Below, piece by piece: positions 30,328-42,889 of a DNA stretch of 64,000 nt. Position numbers and translations under genes: made by a program. Numbering within the stretch: position 1 is the first letter of the stretch; each line of letters begins with the position of its first letter. Origin of the DNA: Misgurnus anguillicaudatus. Lineage: Eukaryota; Chordata; Actinopteri; Cypriniformes; Cobitidae. Below the pieces are notes generated by a model. The model was not told the DNA's origin, made no database searches, and saw only the letters and a program-made list of their open reading frames with translations. The stretch is from the NCBI RefSeq assembly GCF_027580225.2, contig NC_073346.2, positions 1,755,001-1,819,000 on the forward strand, given 5' to 3'.

Positions 30328-30560
30328 ACAGTCAGGTTTTGATTATTTATCTGTTGGTATTTCATAGAATCCATGATGCCATGTATCTGATCAAGATGTC
30401 CAGGACCTCCAGCAGAAAAATAGGCCCACAACATTAAAGATGCAGCAGTATATTTCATTGTACCAGGTGTGCACCAAAATAATGTTGAGTGTTTGCTACT
30501 AAAAAAGCTATTTTTTGCTTCATCTGACTATATATATATGCATTGTGTGCAATATATGTC
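30328..30560 (-). pseudogene. Tc1-like transposase remnant, middle part
   Basis: The minus-strand reading contains AASLMLWAYFSAGGPGHLDQ and IHGIMDSMKYQQI, typical of the Tc1 region between the first and second catalytic Asp. It continues after the LTR-like insertion at 28440-28801. Confidence 0.75.
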
Positions 30561-31103
30561 ATGCATTGTGTGCAAAAAATTTTGTCTCCCTCTTCCTGTT
30601 TTGTCCACTTTCCTGGTTGCTAAAAAAAACTGTTAAGCCTCTTAAAAGTCCTCGTCCGTGCTCCTAACAATTTTGACCTTAAGACCTCTTTTAAGGGTAA
30701 AGATGCTTTTTTGAATTACTTTTTTCTTTACTAGGATTGTTTCTTTAATTTTAAGAGTAAATGCCCACATTTCTAAGAATTTGTTTAGAATTGCATCACT
30801 AAGAGCTACTCTTTGCATTAAGATTCTTTATGAATACCCCAGCCAACATTGCAAGGTGGGGCCCATTATTATGTAATAATTATACTATTAATGCTTAATT
30901 GTAATTGACTTAAATAATGTATTTGTTTAAAATTGATAACCGATAAAAGCAACATAATTTCAGTTCTTAAAATATCAGTTTTCAGCATTAATATTCAACA
31001 GTTCATTTATCTATAACATCACAAAACATGAAGGAGGTGCAATATGAGAAATCAAATAAAAAACTATAAAGGTTCAATATATCAAAATACTTTATTGTCA
31101 TTT

Positions 31104-31419
31104 TATAAAACGGTTAGTTCCAATCCTTGATTCTGATTGGTCAATAGGTGTGCTTTATTCACAATAAAACACTGCTATGACCGCTTCACCCAACAGTTCT
31201 ATTTAATATCACTGCGCCCTTAGCAACACCCTTAGCAACACATAAACATATAATGAGACAAAGTCTGAGAACAGTTTGTTGTTTTTATTTGAGCTTCCAT
31301 GTTGTTGTTTGCATTCAGGGACTATTTTTTCTAGCGGAAGGAATGCTTTTATTGATTTAACTTCATGAAAGTTGCACTAATTTTTTTAAACTTTAATATT
31401 GTGTGGTAACCGTTTTATA
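31104..31419. mobile_element. MITE with tataaaacggtta ends
   Basis: The ends tataaaacggtta (31104-31116) and taaccgttttata (31407-31419) are exact inverted repeats in a TTTTATAAAA context. The inner words attctgattggtcaata are common in fish repeats. Non-coding. Confidence 0.75.
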
Positions 31420-32719
31420 AAAGCAATAATAAAAAATATAAAAGCTTCGCGTCGTGCCTAACAACGCCCTTCAGCCGTTACTTATTCACGATACAGCACA
31501 GCCTCTCGTACCTTATTGCTTAATTATAACACTTTCAATGCTAAAATAATCAACATTTAAAAACTGCTAATGCAGGTAATGACTAACAATTTAACATAAC
31601 ACGTAAAACAAGCAATGGAAGAAGTAAAACTCTTAAAATACTTGGGACTCAAAAACAACACAAACATTGCTCACTCTTCTGGAGATGGTCTTCTGATCAT
31701 CATTTAATCTTTGCTTAACAGTTTTATGAAGAACTTCCAAAGCATCCACAGCCAAACTCAGTAAATGTCCTTTGATTAATCGCTGTGCAGTCCATGAACT
31801 TGCACTGTAATATAATATTTTCTAAAAATACAACTCAGAATAAATTGTAAAGTGTAAAAGTTGTGAGAGACTCCTGCTGCTCCGGTAGAAATTGTATCCT
31901 TGTGCCTGAGTGTGAATTCTTGTAGTTTAAATGTTTATCATCTTTATAGTTGTAATTTTAAAAGTCTGCCTATTTTAGCAAAGATTATATAACATATGAT
32001 ATTATATTATGTGAAAAAAACATTGGAAGCAGGACTACTTTGTCAAGCGTAATGTGTTGTAGCAGTGAGCAGGTCATAATGAGGTCTCCTTATATGAAAC
32101 ACCTGACTCCACTAATCAGGCTTCTTCCAGAATGTTTAAAACATTTCTTTAATTAACACACTAACAAACTGATGCACTTTCTGACATTTCTTATTTTTCC
32201 TCATTCTCGCAGCTGTGCAAATTAAAATAAAATTAATAATGGATAAATTCATAGGCAGGTGAACACTATAAATATAACAATTAAATGTCAAAAATGATGC
32301 CATTTTATTTATTTATGTTTTACACTGAGCAAATCATGCCCACATGTAACACATGCTGCCCAGATGGGACCCACATGGTGCCCACATATTAATGTTGGCT
32401 GTACGGGCCCTGGTCTTCACTGGTTTAAGAAGTAGCTGGTTTTAGCTGGTCTTTCCAGCCTGGTAAAGCTGGCTTTAGAGCCAAGTATTGGTCAATATAT
32501 AAAAATATTTGTATTATAGGCTACATTATTTGTTGGTAAACCCAACTTACATCATCAGGGTCCTTTTTAGTTTGTCTATTTGATTTAACCAAAACCCCTG
32601 TGACCATTATGTCCCCCAATGTACGAGTTGCGGATGAACACAGTAAGGTTTTACTGCATTGTGTATTCACTGGTATGCACGCGCTGGACCGCTGTATACC
32701 GAGACATGTACACGAGTTA

Positions 32720-32957
32720 ATCATTGATCGATGACGTTATTGCCGGTGCTGTGGGACTGCTGCGTGTTTGTGGACCGCACAGCACTGCAGATTCTGCATT
32801 TCGGCTCTCTTCATCGTCTGATCACAACACTTAATGGGATTATATTATACACGCGTTGATGTGTGAGGTGTTTATAACCCACAGTAAAGTGAATCGAGCG
32901 TTACTGTACTGTATGCGGCTTTGACTGGACCGCGGACAGCTGCCAGCAGCGCATACG
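32720..32957 (+). other. plec: Probable untranslated first exon and promoter of plec
   Basis: This short GC- and CpG-richer island in AT-rich surroundings ends in a good splice donor (atacg|gtaagac at 32957/32958). No long ORF lies in it. It is 4.7 kb upstream of the exon at 37682, which has a splice acceptor in front of its ATG, so an upstream non-coding exon is expected. The link between the two is an inference and the 5' end is not defined. Confidence 0.4.
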
Positions 32958-33579
32958 GTAAGACACATGTATGTTTTCCTATTGATCTGTATTTAATATT
33001 AGATTTTGTGGATGAACAATGGTACATGGAGCGTGTGAAGGTTTATACAGATATACTTTACTTTTGAGGGTGTCTGTCGTCTGTTTTGCAATGGGTTAGT
33101 AGGATGATGAGTATGTTCTGCAATGATGTACCGCAGCCTACTCGCAGACATTCGTAAAGTTTATATGGGCTCTCTTACTTGAATTACTACTGCCATCGAC
33201 CATTAATATAACCACAGTTGTCTAATAATAATGTCACGAGGTACATGTGTTATTGACTGTGGCTCTTTCTGAATCTTATGCATTACTCTTTTTAAAAAAC
33301 TGATAAATATTTTCTCTGAGACTGTATGTATGGTATTTTTTTCAGTTTAAGACGCATTAACCAGTGTTTGTTGTCAAACTGTTGTAGGCCTATTGCAACG
33401 TTTCACTCGTTCATAACAAAATTGGTACTTGTTCATTGAAAAGCAAGCTGCATTTCATTGGTCCATGACTGTCATACTGAAGCCCATTAGTGTAAAAATG
33501 ATGAGCTTTAACATGAGCTGCAAATTATTTAAAGGTTTAGATCAGGTAACAAAAAGGCATGTAACCATTGCACTTTTAC

Positions 33580-33900
33580 AGTGTAGGGGAGAGCTGGGCA
33601 CAACCTAACACTTTTTAGTTTTGGCTCAATCATTCAGAAAATATTTAAGTTTGTTTTATTATTTTTTTTATACACATTTTTACCATTCTTGGACAATTAC
33701 AGCAAACGTGACAGAAGTGCAAAGGTTACAACTTACCCCATAGGTGGGGTTAATTGTAAAAGGCAGGGGGTTAGTTGTAACATTTGCTAAAAATTAATTT
33801 TGTAGGCAAATATTTCAATACTATTTTGTCTATATACTTGAAGTGGATATTGTTTATAATAGACAGGTATCCACACTGTATTTATCATCCAGCCCTTTTC
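33580..33900. repeat. Dispersed repeat family R2, copy 1 (uninterrupted)
   Basis: It shares gtgacagaagtgcaaaggtt, acttaccccataggtggg and gtctatatacttgaagtggat with the copy at 46245-46830. Here no insertion is present. Confidence 0.7.
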
Positions 33901-33954
33901 TAAAAATAGTTAAATCATAAATGGATATGTGAGAAAAAGCAGCACAATTATGGC

Positions 33955-34105
33955 AAAAAAATTTTTTATATGTGACTCACTGTAATAACCATACTACAGT
34001 TTCAAAATCAAATTCTGAGAAAATGAGCATCAAAGTCTGATCTTAGCCATTAATTTCATTATGATTTCAATCATTGACGTGACCTTATTCAATCAATATT
34101 ACAGT
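33955..34105. repeat. Dispersed repeat family R1, copy 3
   Basis: It shares ttcaaaatcaaattctgaga and gtgaccttattcaatcaata with the 15070 copy. Confidence 0.7.
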
Positions 34106-34432
34106 TTTTTTCGATTGCTAAACGACAGTGGGCACAACTGGAATCACATGTGCAAAACTCTAACTACAGTCTGCACAGCAGCAGTTCATGTGGACCAAAC
34201 TCTAGTTCATTTTTCAATGCTTGAACACAGTTTTCAAAACTCTACACACTTATCTCATGACTTTAAACACAACCTGCACAACACTGTGGATTTACGGCAC
34301 TTTGTTCAAATGCTAACACACTGTTGTCCAAACTGTGAACCACACATTCAAAACACAATTGATTTCAGCCTTGTGCTTTCAAACACTGCTGATTGCAATT
34401 TCATATAAATATAAATTCCAATTTCATATATA

Positions 34433-34900
34433 CACTCACCGGCCACTTTATTAGGTACACCATTTCAACTGCACGTTTAACGCAAATTTCTAATCAGCCA
34501 ATCACATGGCAGTAACTCCATGTAGACGTGGTCACGACGATCTGCTGCAGTTCAAACCGAGTGTCAGAATGGGGAAGAAAGGTGATTTAAGTGACTTTGA
34601 ATGTGGCATGGTTGTTGGTGCCAGATGGGGTGGTCTGAGTATTTCAGAAACTGCTGAACTAGTGGGATTTTCACGCACAACCATCTCTTAGGGTTCACAG
34701 AGAATGGTCTGAAAAAGAGAAAATATCAAGTGAGTGGCAGTTCTGTGGGCGCAAATGCCTTGTTGATACCAGAGGTCAGAGGAGAATGGCCAGACTGCCT
34801 CAAGCTGATAGAAAGGCAACAGTAACTCAAATAACCACCCGTTACAACTGAGAGTATGCAGAAGAGCATCTCTGAACACATGCCCTGCGCACCCCTACCA
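34433..34900 (+). mobile_element. Truncated Tc1-like transposon, 5' end and N-terminal transposase
   Basis: It starts after TA (34431-34432) with cactcaccggccactttatt. A plus-strand frame holds GKKGDLSDFECGMVVGARW and GLSISETAELVGFSRTTIS (the N-terminal HTH of Tc1), then a stop. After a small frameshift it reads VHREWSEKEKI, CGRKCLVDTRGQRRMARL and ATVTQITTRYN. The DDE domain and the right end are missing. Confidence 0.8.
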
Positions 34901-34969
34901 TAAATGTTCAAACATTGTAGAGATAGTTTACAATTCAAAACTTTTATATATAAAAAGAGAAACCTTGTG

Positions 34970-35590
34970 TCTCAATTCGTTCCCTAGCTCCCAAGGTCGT
35001 GAATCAGTATATTGTGTGCACTGGTAAGGACCCTGACATTGGGACACTGTTCAATTATTTTTCTTTCACGTGGCTGCTTAAGCGCGTTGTGATCACTCAC
35101 AGCTCAGATCTCTCTGACTTAATTTTAAACAGTACATTGTTAAAAAAGCTATCATTATTCTCTTACATATCCATGCATAAAATGGGGGCATATAATTACT
35201 TAATTTTAAATATATATCTTTTACAATTTTAAATAAATATTATTATTTTAAATATTGAGTAGATTGTGGTCCCTTACTGTGTAGCGATGTGTGTTTTTAT
35301 TCAAACTAAAACAAACGTTTGTCTTTTTAAAAGTTCTGTCACATTTCATAAAGTTTATTGAGTTGGATCACGTGATTTTCGGTTGGCGAACTTTAAAAAG
35401 GTCACGTGATTTCTGATAAGGAAACATAGGGACCATCAATGCTCACTGATTTTTGCGTTGCATTGTGGGAATTTTTAGAGACAGAACGTTCCAGTGCACT
35501 GGAAGGATTTTGCGATTGAGACAGCCTTTAAAATGGCCGACTCCCTGATCAGTGCCCTACTTACTGAACAAGGGAGCTGATTGAGACATA
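34970..35590. mobile_element. MITE with gtgtctcaattcgttccctagc-type ends
   Basis: The left end is tgtctcaattcgttccctag (about 34969) and the right end gggagctgattgagaca (about 35573), imperfect inverted repeats. Non-coding and AT-rich inside. Confidence 0.5.
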
Positions 35591-37202
35591 CCCAAAATGT
35601 CTGAATGTAAAGTACAAAGTCAAAGTTACCACCAGACCCTCTGTACAAACAATTAAGATACTTTATTATGGGTATTGAATAAGTATATTCAATAATGACT
35701 TTATAGACTTTTATGTATGTCCACATGTTCTCACATGAACTCATAACACAAGTAATGTTGACTTTTTACAATATTGATTTTTAAATACTGCTCTAATCTG
35801 ATCTCAACCACTACAACAATTGTTGTTTGTCGTTATGGCAACATTTTAAGGATTGTTTTATAATAAAATACCTTCACATTACCCCAAAAATCACTTCGGA
35901 TATTTTGTCCCCTTCAAGTTAATGTTTTATTGTAGGTGTTTGGAGCTATAGTTTTATCAGGTTAATAAATCGCTAGAGGTTATTTACATCTCATTTCCTC
36001 ACCCTGTTTTGTCCATCAACTTATGACACATATTCATGCCCACAGTCAAACAGAACCATGCTTTGTCACTTTGTGTTCTTGTATTTGTTTGTGTAGTTGT
36101 GTAGTGTTCGTGACTGAAGCACAAAATAAGCCCCATATAGTTTGCATAGTCACAATAGGTTTGTGTTTACATCTATTTTTTTTTTATTTCCCATAAACAT
36201 TGCATTAATTGTGGTTAACACTGTGCCTCTCTGAATTAATACCACTATCTACATGACAGGAATAAAGTGATATACAGTACATATATACTTACATAAAGCA
36301 GGTGATATGTAAATTATTTGCACTCAGGTCGGGCTTAATCAATTACTCTGGCTTTGATCCTGGCTTTAACACATGTGTCAGTAGCTTGACTTCAGATAAG
36401 TAATGTCTGTCACTAAACAGGTGGATGTTAATCTATATATACTGTACTGGGCTTTCAGCGAGTGATCTATACTAAAATATTGCTCATAATTATGTAAAGG
36501 GCTTTGACACTATGATGGCGTGAGTCTACGATCACAAATGCATTGCAGACATGGTTTTGCATTTAAGTATCCTTACCTTACCAATCTGTTACATTCTGCT
36601 TAAGCTGCACTGGCAAACTTGATCGTTTAGTTTGGTCATCTGCATTTGTTTGATCAGATTCGTGCTCATATTCATAAGGTAGTAAAGATGATATAATCTC
36701 CTGTTGGGAGCTGATTTTCCATATATGGTAAGAAGCATCACATTTTCGCCAGATGATATTTGGCCAATCAGGACGCACTGGATAGCTGGCCAATCAGAGC
36801 ACACCGTGCAATTGAGAACGATGAGCTTTGTACAAATTCGTTTCAGAAAGGCAGGGCATAGAAGAGCAACAATAATGTACGGTCTGTGGAAAATGTGTTT
36901 TTTTAAAACCATAAACCACTCAAACGCATTGCATTACACCAAATACACACACAGAAAACATATTTTTAGCAATATAATAGAGGCTCTTTAAAATTGTGTT
37001 TTTTAAATGAATGATGTATAATGAAGAAAACTAAATAAATTAAAAGCAGCCAGTAAGGGCCTATAATAGACGAGATCACTTTCAATACTGTTCAAAGAGC
37101 TTTTTGCAGTAAGATGATGCTGGCCGATAAAATGCCAAGAGTACATTTTGTACAAATTCTAAACGTGTGACCACACTAAAGATGATTAAATATAACATAG
37201 TT

Positions 37203-37478
37203 TTAAAGGAACAGTATGTAAGAAATTTATATCAATTAATCATAAAATGGCCACTATACATTAAGAATTAATTTCCATTTCAAATATTTATATCACTGAC
37301 ATCAGTGACCTTTCAAGGATATTGTCATTTAAAAAGTGGAGTTGTAGCCCTCAACTGATGTTTATGTTGTCATTTTGCATATTGGCCACCAGTTGTGTGA
37401 TTGCAGTACCAGTTTTAGCCACAAGGTTTGTGATTGCAATACCAGTTTTGGCCACAATCCTACATACTGTTCCTTTAA
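37203..37478. mobile_element. MITE with 18-bp perfect inverted ends
   Basis: ttaaaggaacagtatgta (37203-37220) and tacatactgttcctttaa (37461-37478) are exact complements. The outer TTAA may be the target duplication, as in piggyBac-type insertion. A short internal direct repeat (gtgattgcaataccagtttt-like) is present. It lies 200 bases before the plectin 1-type exon. Confidence 0.75.
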
Positions 37479-37681
37479 CTTATTTGACATTTTTGTCTTT
37501 TCTTTGTCACAATATTCGTCTTAAAGTTAAATTTGTGTTTAACATAGTTTACTATTATTTTAAAGTGTGGAAAAATGTTAATAAAGAATGGGTAAGTTAC
37601 CCGAAACGTTTGGTTGGTAGTGTATATCTGGTAGTGTATATGGACTGCATGTAATTTCCTGTAAATGTTGTATACCTGTAG

Positions 37682-37871
37682 GTGATGGCTGCTGGCCGCA
37701 GGGAGAAACTAAGAGAACTTCCTCCGGTGCAGCAGAGCTCCAGTGACAGGAGCAGCTCTGTAGGAGACACGCTTCCCTGGAACCTCCCTAAACATCAGCG
37801 GGTCAAACGATCCAAGTCTGCCTCTGCAGAGGTGCTGGACCCGGCTGAGAGAGCCGTCATTCGCATCGCAG
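37682..37871 (+). CDS. plec: Plectin alternative first coding exon, isoform 1/1c type
   Basis: It is preceded by acceptor acctgtag and followed by donor ag|gtgtgt. The ATG at 37685 opens 62 codons. The segments VGDTLPWNLPKHQR and EVLDPAERAVIRIA match the N-terminus of mammalian plectin 1/1c (GDTLPWNL and VLDPAERAVIRIA). It ends in phase 1, so the next codon would become the Asp that opens the shared DERDRVQKK exon of the actin-binding domain. Plectin is a giant spectraplakin cytolinker, and its alternative first exons direct it to different cell sites. The shared exons lie beyond this window. I am not sure which mammalian isoform name corresponds exactly. Confidence 0.9.
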
Positions 37872-39257
37872 GTGTGTTAATGTTACTATTCCACTCTGAT
37901 ACTGGTGAATGTGAGCAACTTCAACCTGTAGTTATTACCTTCTCGATTTGAAAGAGGGTCCTGGGCTCCAGTTTATCTATAGAGTCCAGCTACTGCATAA
38001 CAATGCTATGCCAAACACTTATTTTCTTATTTTCTGCAACAATTGTGCACCCATATGGTCTTGCTCAGTGGGTTACCTTTTAGCAAGATTCTCCCCGGTT
38101 AGAGCATCGGCTGGGCCGGGGGCCTTTTTTGTGTTGAGTTTGTATGTTCTCCCTGTGTGCCAGGATTAGCCAGTTCTTGCCATGAATATAGTCATAGGTG
38201 TTGGAATGGCATTAAGAAATAAGACATGTTAAAAACAGCACAATGACCAGTTTGATCTGTGACAGGGGTGTCCTCTGGTGCAAGTGTAGATTCAGCATCT
38301 AACAGGACTTGCAGTACCAGCTTTCATCTCTGTCAGAGCCTGAGTCAGCAAATGCATGCACACTGATGGATGTACACACTAAGAGCTCATGAAGACAGAC
38401 TATTGAATAGCTCTGCCTTTTTGTTATTATGTATTTCTGTAGTAGACAATATGATTTGAGAGATCTTTCTTTTATTTTGTGAGCTACGATGGGAGATGTG
38501 TCACATGCTTATAGCCAAAAATGTAAATCCTGTTTAATTGCAGTCAGTCATGTTTAATGTGAGTAGTTGTGCTGCATTATTGATATAGCTTTTGAGCTGC
38601 TTTATTACCATTATTAACTTAAAATCAGTATTATTTGTATAATATCAGTATATAACGTGCAGATACAACTCTGTACACTCACAGGCTGATTTCATGAAAG
38701 AGTCTGTGTGCTGCTAACCAAGCATTGCTCTGTTTGTTTGACTGGTCTGCATGTCAACTTCTGACTTAACCAATAGCATATCGAATGGGGCTACCTAGTT
38801 AGCTGACCAACAGAACATAGGCAGAATATTTGGGTAAATGGTAACCTGTATGTAAACAACATTTCTCCAAAGAATACAACAGTTTTATTTATTACATATA
38901 CCAGGCCTGATCAGCTACAGCAAATATTTGAACCCAGTCGGGATAAAATTGTACGTTTTTGTATATAAACTGCCTTAAATGTGCTTTTGCAGCATCGTTT
39001 CTTGACAAAGATGGATTGCAAGTAGGCGGCTGCTGTAACAGCCCTGAAAAACGCTGAGTCAGTGTGAGTGTTTTTGTTGATGTCCACACTGTTTCACGAG
39101 TCCTGCATAAGTGAACATTGATCTCTGAGGACAGCAATGCTCTCCTCCTGTTTCACAACGTTTATCTGCTGTAGGCTATGTATGTACATTGAGACATAAG
39201 GGATATAGATGTGTTACCTTTATTTTATGGTCCTTAAGCAATGACAAACCTGGCCGA

Positions 39258-39430
39258 ATGTGACCCTGTCTGTAAACTCCAGGCTAAAGTCTCATAATCT
39301 AATGATAAGATTTGGAGCATCAAAGTTTGATTTCAATCACTTCAGTCTTTGACATGATCATACTCAGTCAATATTAAAGATATCAAGGTGGTATTTTCAC
39401 AGAATGTTCTTTACATTATATAAGATGATT
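39258..39430. repeat. Dispersed repeat family R1, copy 4
   Basis: It shares gtaaactccaggctaaagtc, gagcatcaaagtttgatttc and caatattaaagatatcaagg with the copy at 49218, and acagaatgttctttacatt with the copy at 3293. Confidence 0.7.
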
Positions 39431-40726
39431 TTATATCGAAAACAGTAAATCACAGGCAGTTATAACTGTAGTACCGTTGTTATCCACCAGATGTCAGTGG
39501 GTTAAAGTTATTAATGTCACTGGAAAGAGGTTTTCACCATCCAATAAATGCAATGTCAAATGTCAAAATTAATAACAGATTATTTTCAATAATCATTTTC
39601 ACATTGTAAATGATTCATTCACAAATAGTTTAATTTTCATGAATCAGCGATCCAGCCACTGTATAGCAGTTAGCATACATTTTACTGGATTTACTAAATA
39701 ATGAGCTACCATTTTCCTTCGAAATACTTGAAAAAGTTTATTTAACTGTATTGAGTTTCATTGTTTAATTTCGTGCATCTATACTAAAACTTTCCAAAGT
39801 TACTTACAGTTTGTATGATTACTACCTGAGGTCATAAGCGAGGGGTCAACGGTCATGGCAGCTGTGTGCTATAATAGGTAGGTGCGAGGGGTGTTAATGT
39901 GGTCAAACAGAGTCGAATCGTTCTTTGAGCGTGTCAGGCATATTTAATTTCACACTCATGTCAGGTTTCTCTTTGATAACACAGGGATGTTAAATATTCG
40001 CATGTTGCCTGCATGCTCTCACACACTGAACAGACCACACACACACACACACACACACATTTACGAATGCTGTAGGGAGCAGTGTAATTCAAGCCCACAG
40101 TAATGGCCTCACATCAGATCTAACACCTGTTTTTGGGTTCAGGGCTGTAGTCCTTGTAGAAATGTCTCAGGTTGTTGGAGACGTGCATACTGTATGGCCC
40201 TTAAACACACATACTCAAATGTATTCAGACCCTTTATGCCAACCACACGTATTCCCAAATGCAGTATGTGTGTATGATATTTGTGTATGTGTGGCACAGT
40301 ATTTGACAGTAAGTGTGTCATACATTTTTTTTTTCGTTTTTATTGTTTTATTGTCACATGTTTACTATAAAGATGACTAGTCCTGCTGAAGTCAACACGA
40401 TGTGTTTTTGGTTTGTTGCTTCGTAGCCCAGTTTTGTCTTTTACTCTGAAAGCTAATAGCTGCCTGAGCAAGAGTCTTACATGAGAAGTATTCTCGGAAA
40501 CACAGCAATCTCTACAGTGAGTAGGTGTTGGGCTTCTAGATTGCACCATTTGGGGAAGTGTTATGTTTATTTATAGGAAAACCTTAAAACACTGTTACAG
40601 TCATGTATATGGGGGTTTTGTATAATCATGGGTGTGACTTGAACAGTTCTGTAGAGAAATTTGTTTGTTTTGACCATGATTTAACTACCTAGGAGTTTTC
40701 ATACACATTTAGTTTAGGAATACTGT

Positions 40727-41190
40727 AAAAATTACTGAAGATGGCTGGTGTCTGTTTTACCAGTATTTTACTATATAGTAAATGGATAAACACGGAAATA
40801 TAAAATATTTTATGTTTACAGTAAAATGCTGTAAAGTAATTTCACAGTATAAATTTAGCAAAATTACAGAACATGGCTGGCGTCTGTGCTGCCATTATTT
40901 TACTGTATATTGATAAATATGGAAATATACTGTATTTTATGTTTAAAGTAAAATGCTATAAAGTAATTTTACAGTATAAATTGTGGAAAATTACAGAACA
41001 TGGCTGGCGACTGTGCTGCCATTATTTTACTGTATATTGATGAATACGAGAATATACACTATTTTATGTATATACAGTAATAAAGTGTAAAGTAATTTCA
41101 TAGTATAATTGTGCAAAATTAAAGTAGATGGCTTGTTTCTGTGCTGCCAGTAACTTACTTTTACTATACCGAAAAAAGGAAACTATATTT
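40727..41190 (+). repeat. Tandem repeat, about 128-bp unit, four copies
   Basis: The word atggctgg (atggcttg in the last copy) recurs at 40741, 40873, 41000 and 41128, giving periods of 132, 127 and 128. Each unit holds ttttactgtata and agtaattt.acagtata. The last copy is the most diverged. Confidence 0.8.
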
Positions 41191-41829
41191 ACTAAGTATT
41201 TTTGCAGATGTAGTTTTTGTTTTTGTTGGAATTCAATTGAAACGAGCAGGATGTTGTTTGGAGTATGTCAAAGATGTCATTGACATCTGAGTGAACCCGT
41301 CTCACACGCCGTGAGGTTACACACCAGTTCAGTTTGATTTACTCTGATTGCTTTTTGAAAAGCTTTTAGTCACACGAGTGCAGGAGTAAATGCAGCCTGA
41401 AAGACTCGTTCTGTCACTATACAGTGCTCAGTGCACAGATGTTTCATTGTTGCGTGAATGAAATCACGTCAGACCGAAAGTATGCAATGATAAAAATCAT
41501 ATGCAGTGGTATTTTGGCATTGTCACCTGTCCGCACTGTGTGGCATGGTTTTCATTCATATTTTTTATATTACAATAATCATAACCGGAGGGTATTTTGG
41601 TTGTCATAAAAATAATAATAATAAGCAAAACATTTTAATAACAGGTACTAAAAACAGACTTTCTTTATTTCAAACACAAATGAATTACTTTTTTTTAAAT
41701 GTAAAGTATGACCTGACACACTTTTTTTAGATTCACCTCCTTCCATGCAAGTTTTTGTTGTAAAGAGGTGTGTCAAGGTGTGAGCTGTCATTATTTCCAT
41801 CTGTGTTTTGTGTGTCTTTAAGAGGCGGC

Positions 41830-41999
41830 CCTCCTCTGTCTACTGGTATTTCCCAGCCGGGAAGGGGGGAGGGGGGCGTGGCCAACGCTTAACTTTAGGA
41901 ATGAAGTTTAGAGCAGGACCACAGCATTGCTCCACACAATCTTAGCCACACTCGTATAGAGGTGGACATCATTTACCGGCGCATACGACTGACCTGCCA
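41830..41999 (+). promoter_or_regulatory. plec: Candidate promoter of the plectin 1f-type first exon
   Basis: A G-rich run with a GC/KLF-like box (ggggggcgtggcc, about 41871-41883) lies some 120 bases before the ATG, in otherwise AT-rich DNA. No TATA box is obvious, and no acceptor precedes the ATG closely. This fits a separate first exon with its own start site, as is known for mammalian plectin isoforms. The call rests on position and composition only. Confidence 0.45.
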
Positions 42000-42090
42000 A
42001 TGGCCATGTATGAATCCATCTGCCTTCCACCCAACGCAGACGAACAGGACTTTGTTCAAGCCTATGAGAACGTCAGAGAGAAATACAAAG
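42000..42090 (+). CDS. plec: Plectin alternative first coding exon, isoform 1f type
   Basis: The ATG at 42000 opens 30 codons ending DEQDFVQAYENVREKYK, then donor ag|gtacca. Mammalian plectin 1f begins with a very similar short peptide (DEQDFIQAYEEVREKYK). It ends in phase 1 like the 37682 exon, so both can splice to the same downstream exon. The fish peptide has about seven more residues at its start than I recall for the mammalian one. A second in-frame ATG lies two codons in (42006). In mammals isoform 1f associates with focal adhesions. Confidence 0.9.
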
Positions 42091-42889
42091 GTACCACACA
42101 ATAGAAAAGGGCGGACTGGTAGCGATGACATGCGTGTGTGAGCTTGCTGGGGCCACGTGCTGCTTGTTTCAGCTGTTGGCTTCTGGGTGTTTATTGATCG
42201 GCACACATGCTGTCTGTCAGTGAGTCTCATGAGGTTGGGAACTTCAGAGGAGATTTTTGAATGCTCTTTGTACTGACCTTAATAATATCACTGTGACAGT
42301 TTCTCCTTGAGAAATTGTAGTTGTCTGTGCACTTTAATTGCCTTATCTTGGCTTAATTTAAATGCTCATATTTAATTCATAAAGTCTCTGTGCAGTTCAC
42401 TGGGGGTCACTTGAGTTGACCACATGCTTTATCTTGTGAAGGTTGTGTGGTTATTCTTTTGTTTCTGTACAAATGTCATTGCTTGTGTATGTACAGATAA
42501 GGTTTTCATGCTAAATGTATGCTGAATTTAAAACATATGCGACAGCCACCAGCAGCTTGCATTTATGCATTTGGCAGACGGTTTTATCACAAGCGACCTT
42601 CTGTACTATCAAGCTATATATCTTTTTTATCAGTTTTCCTGGGATCAAACCTATGAACTTTACATTGCTTGTACAATGCTCTACCAATTAAGCTACTGGA
42701 AAACTTGTTTTGTGTGTGTGTGTTAGTTTGGGTTGGATCTAAAATCAAAGTACTATATTTTGATGTATATTTATTCCTTCATTGTGGACAGAGTAGATCT
42801 CGCTTGCATGACTATTGATAACACTCATACTTATGGTTAGGGATTTAAACAAATATTTTATTTCAGTACAGAACTTCTTTAGCATCTAC

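Larger units (their letters stand above)
18881..32700. other. Intergenic region between znf335 and plec, repeat-rich
   Basis: No host coding exon was recognised on either strand. The identified contents are listed separately. Stretches around 24,830-25,680, 25,930-27,960 and 31,420-32,500 show only AT-rich sequence or short repeat scraps. For example, a motif reading gaaaagacatccacaac occurs twice (about 25,706 and 25,873), and a related piece lies near 27,060-27,110. Confidence 0.55.
32958..37681 (+). other. plec intron 1 (isoform 1/1c transcript)
   Basis: It contains a dispersed repeat (33580-33900), another (33955-34105), a truncated Tc1 copy (34433-34900), an inverted-repeat element with ends reading gtctcaat (about 34970-35590) and a MITE 37203-37478. 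No additional exon was recognised. Confidence 0.45.
37872..41999 (+). other. plec intron between alternative first exons
   Basis: It contains a dispersed repeat (39258-39430), a short (CA)n (40036-40059) and a four-copy tandem repeat (about 40727-41190). The last 170 bases form the candidate promoter of the next first exon. Nothing else was recognised. Confidence 0.5.
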
